Below are positions 13,518 to 15,178 of a DNA stretch of 15,178 nucleotides, one piece after another. The stretch covers positions 1 to 15,178 of the forward strand of contig CAKOJI010000026.1 of the NCBI GenBank assembly GCA_934089255.1, written 5' to 3'. The position numbers and the translations under genes were made by a program. The notes under the pieces were generated by a model that worked only from the letters and a program-made list of their open reading frames with translations, made no database searches and was not told the DNA's origin. Positions within the stretch are counted from its first letter, which is position 1. Every line of letters begins with the position of its first letter. The stretch comes from an uncultured Bacilli bacterium. Lineage in GTDB: Bacteria; Bacillota_I; Bacilli_A; RF39; UBA660.

Positions 13518-13898
13518 TTGAAGGTAGTATATATTAAATATAATAATTTTGTTAATTATGAATTAAATAATAGTATGGGTTATGTTTTTAAACCTAAAAA
13601 AAGAATTAATAATCTTAAAGTTGTTAATAAATTTTTAGTAAGTGATATTTTGACTAGAAAGATGATTAATTCATTAAATAAGACTATTAAAACTACTAAT
13701 ATTATGTTAAATAGTAAAGCAGTTATTATAAGTGATTGTGATATGATGTTAGAAGAAATAAAAAGAATTATAATAAAATTAGATAATAAATATAGAAAAT
13801 ATTTTAACCAATTTGTTTACTTTAGTATAATAAAAAAACTTTATATATTAGATAAGAAAATTAATTATAAAAAAACGTTATTAAAGAATGAAATTTAA
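13518..13898 (+). CDS. Hypothetical basic 126-aa protein after trmD
   Basis: Not recognised. Start TTG with AGAGGGT 7 nt upstream, right after the trmD stop; it ends in its own terminator, so it belongs to the rimM-trmD transcript. The protein is very rich in Lys, Asn and Ile, has no membrane segment, and begins with short strands (KVVYIKYNNF, GYVFKP) followed by an apparent mixed helix/strand region (36-112) with VIISDCD (69-75) and a long amphipathic helix (76-115). The VIISDCD strand with two Asp could be a metal or nucleotide site, but this is not enough to name a function. The C-terminus is strongly basic. Confidence 0.75.
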   Translation: MKVVYIKYNNFVNYELNNSMGYVFKPKKRINNLKVVNKFLVSDILTRKMINSLNKTIKTTNIMLNSKAVIISDCDMMLEEIKRIIIKLDNKYRKYFNQFVYFSIIKKLYILDKKINYKKTLLKNEI

Positions 13899-13914
13899 TT
13901 TATTCTTTTTTTTT
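13883..13914 (+). terminator. Terminator of the rimM-trmD operon
   Basis: AAAGAATGAA / TTTATTCTTT forms a 10-bp stem (one G-U) around loop ATTTAA, followed by T to 13914. The stop codon of the upstream gene (13896-13898) lies in the loop. Confidence 0.75.
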
Positions 13915-13915
13915 G

Positions 13916-13923
13916 CATATAGT
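13916..13923 (+). promoter_or_regulatory. Possible sigma-E-type -10 of spoIVFAB
   Basis: CATATAGT fits the sporulation sigma-E -10 consensus (CATACANT) at all but one fixed position. A partial -35 match, TAATTTA (13896-13902), lies 13 nt upstream. In Bacillus subtilis spoIVFAB is transcribed by sigma-E. The spacer is slightly short and CATA is common in such AT-rich DNA, so this is tentative. Confidence 0.25.
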
Positions 13924-13938
13924 TAAATGGGTGATATC

Positions 13939-14475
13939 ATGGCTAAGAAATATATAAAAAGTTTTATAGTTAGAAGTATGGTTGCAGTAATATTATTTTT
14001 ATCTATTAGTATAGTTTGTAATTTTAGTGATAAGAATTTGTTATGGTTTAAAAATAATATATATGATAATAATATTAATTTTACTTTTTTTAATAAAATA
14101 TATAAAAAATATATTGATAAATATTTACCTTTTGATGTTTATGATGAAAAAATAGTTATGAGTGATAAACTTGTTTATAGTTCTAAAGAAAAGTATTTAA
14201 ATGGAGTTAAATTAAATGTTGGCAATAAGTATAATATATATTCACTAAGTGGCGGTATAGTAGTTTATGTAGGTGAAAAAGAAGGACTTGGTAGTACTGT
14301 TATTATTCAGGGTACAGATGGAGTAGATTATTGGTATTCTAATATAGATAATTTAAGTGTTAATTTATATGATTATATAGAAAAAAATGTTTTATTAGGT
14401 GAAAGTAAAAGTGAATATATTTATTTAACGTTTTTTAAAGATGGTAAATATTTAGATTATGAAAAATATATTTAG
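13939..14475 (+). CDS. spoIVFA: SpoIVFA-like regulator with degenerate LytM/M23 domain
   Basis: In Bacillus, SpoIVFA anchors and restrains the SpoIVFB protease in the mother-cell membrane around the forespore until a signal cleaves it. The 178 residues here have one membrane segment (about 10-28) and a C-terminal M23-like domain (about 88-170) with SGGIVVYVGEKEGLGSTVII then GTDGVDYWYSNID. The histidines of an active M23 enzyme are absent (YSN where YAH is expected), as in SpoIVFA, so it is regulatory, not a hydrolase. I chose the ATG at 13939 over the in-frame ATG at 13927 because GGGTGA lies 4 nt before it, as at tadA. Shorter than the Bacillus protein (264 aa as I recall). It overlaps spoIVFB by 17 nt. 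Confidence 0.85.
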   Translation: MAKKYIKSFIVRSMVAVILFLSISIVCNFSDKNLLWFKNNIYDNNINFTFFNKIYKKYIDKYLPFDVYDEKIVMSDKLVYSSKEKYLNGVKLNVGNKYNIYSLSGGIVVYVGEKEGLGSTVIIQGTDGVDYWYSNIDNLSVNLYDYIEKNVLLGESKSEYIYLTFFKDGKYLDYEKYI

Positions 14476-15178
14476 AGTTAATGTATTTACTTATTTAATT
14501 TTGTTACTTAGTTTGTTATCTGGATATGGTAAATCTATTTTAATAATATATTTTATATTATTTGTTCATGAACTAGGTCATTTTTTTTTAATGAAATTAT
14601 ATAATATAAGAGTTAAAAGTATTACGTTTTATCCTTATGGTGGTATGATTAAATCTAATATGTTAATTAATACTAATTCTAGAATAGTTTTGTTAGTTAG
14701 TTTAGGTGGAATAATAATACAATTAATATTATTTGGTTTTTGTTTTATATTTTATAAATTTAATATAATAAATTATGAATTATATAGTTTATTTAATAAG
14801 TGTAATAGTTATATAATATTTTTTAATATGCTTCCTATATATCCTTTAGATGGTTTTAAAGTTTTATGTAGTTTGTTGGAAATGTTTTTTTCTTTTAAAT
14901 ATAGTTTAAGAGTAAGTGTAATTATTAATTTTATTGTGTTAGTATTATTTTTAGTTTATTTATATTATTTTAATATTAATAATTATATTATAGTTATATT
15001 TTTGTTAAGTAATTTAGTTAATTATATTAAAAGTATTAAATATATTGTTAATAAGTTTTATTTAGAGAGAATGTTATATGATATAAAATATGATGGTTTA
15101 ATTAGTGTTAGTAGTAAAGATAATATGTTTAAGAATAAGTATAATTATATTAATGGTATAGGGGAAGAATATATTTTG
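14459..15178 (+). CDS. spoIVFB: SpoIVFB-like site-2 protease, 3' end cut by window
   Basis: M50-family intramembrane zinc metalloprotease; in Bacillus it cleaves pro-sigma-K in the mother cell. The frame stays open for 240 codons to the window edge, so the gene is partial. Zinc motif HELGH (37-41) in the second membrane segment, the loop FYPYGGMI (57-64), and NMLPIYPLDG (123-132) with the third ligand Asp131. Spacing of these motifs and the later FYLERML segment parallel B. subtilis SpoIVFB, where FLLERYY precedes the CBS domain. About six membrane segments. Start ATG lies inside the spoIVFA 3' end with only a weak SD, suggesting coupled translation. Proximity to spoIVFA makes this more than a generic M50 protease. 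Confidence 0.93.
   Translation, partial: MKNIFRVNVFTYLILLLSLLSGYGKSILIIYFILFVHELGHFFLMKLYNIRVKSITFYPYGGMIKSNMLINTNSRIVLLVSLGGIIIQLILFGFCFIFYKFNIINYELYSLFNKCNSYIIFFNMLPIYPLDGFKVLCSLLEMFFSFKYSLRVSVIINFIVLVLFLVYLYYFNINNYIIVIFLLSNLVNYIKSIKYIVNKFYLERMLYDIKYDGLISVSSKDNMFKNKYNYINGIGEEYIL

Noticed and set aside
13927..13938. Upstream ATG (13927) as the spoIVFA start
   Set aside because: No SD precedes it, whereas GGGTGA lies 4 nt before the ATG at 13939; the upstream ATG overlaps that SD.
13939..14475. Active M23 peptidoglycan endopeptidase
   Set aside because: The zinc and catalytic His residues are missing and the gene is joined to an M50 protease gene; SpoIVFA fits better.

Overview
The window looks like chromosome from a very AT-rich, low-GC Gram-positive bacterium of the Bacilli type, probably a reduced-genome gut lineage. 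Four things point that way. Codons strongly favour A and T. Shine-Dalgarno (SD) sites are Bacilli-like, and three starts are TTG or GTG. A SEDS peptidoglycan polymerase implies a cell wall. The right edge carries the spoIVFA-spoIVFB pair known from endospore formers. TGA acts as a stop (rimM, the CPBP gene) and Trp is TGG, so the code is the standard bacterial one. The lineage assignment is inference.

Layout. (1) 1-1135: two divergent tRNA operons. Ser-fMet-Asp-Phe runs leftward off the edge; Leu-Val-Thr-Tyr-Gln-Lys runs rightward to a terminator. Both have clear promoters and leaders that can fold. (2) 1191-4375: a small unknown gene (minus), a SEDS glycosyltransferase (plus), a small Tyr/Pro-rich coat-like protein (minus), and a coupled minus-strand pair of CPBP membrane protease and membrane-anchored metallophosphoesterase. 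(3) 4462-12317: seven tightly packed plus-strand genes behind one extended -10 promoter and ending at one terminator. Two export-signal proteins come first: a type I membrane protein, and a 1024-residue Cys-rich protein whose N-terminus looks like a thioester adhesin domain. A pilin-like single-pass protein, CpaB/SAF protein, TadA/CpaF ATPase, TadB and TadC follow. (4) 12381-13898: rimM, trmD and an unknown basic protein. (5) 13939-15178: spoIVFA and spoIVFB, the latter cut by the window edge.

How the parts may work together. The 4462-12317 cluster reads as a minimal Gram-positive Tad-type machine: ATPase, two inner-membrane platform proteins, CpaB-like periplasm/wall-side protein and a pilin-like subunit. 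It appears dedicated to one large secreted protein and its membrane-anchored companion. No secretin, TadZ, classical Flp prepilin or prepilin peptidase is present here. This is the best candidate for an undescribed system in the window: a Tad machine linked to a putative covalent (thioester) surface adhesin.

The regulatory DNA is very compact. Leaders are about 10-20 nt. Terminator hairpins are nested in or abut stop codons. Three protein promoters share an extended -10 followed at once by AATTAAG.
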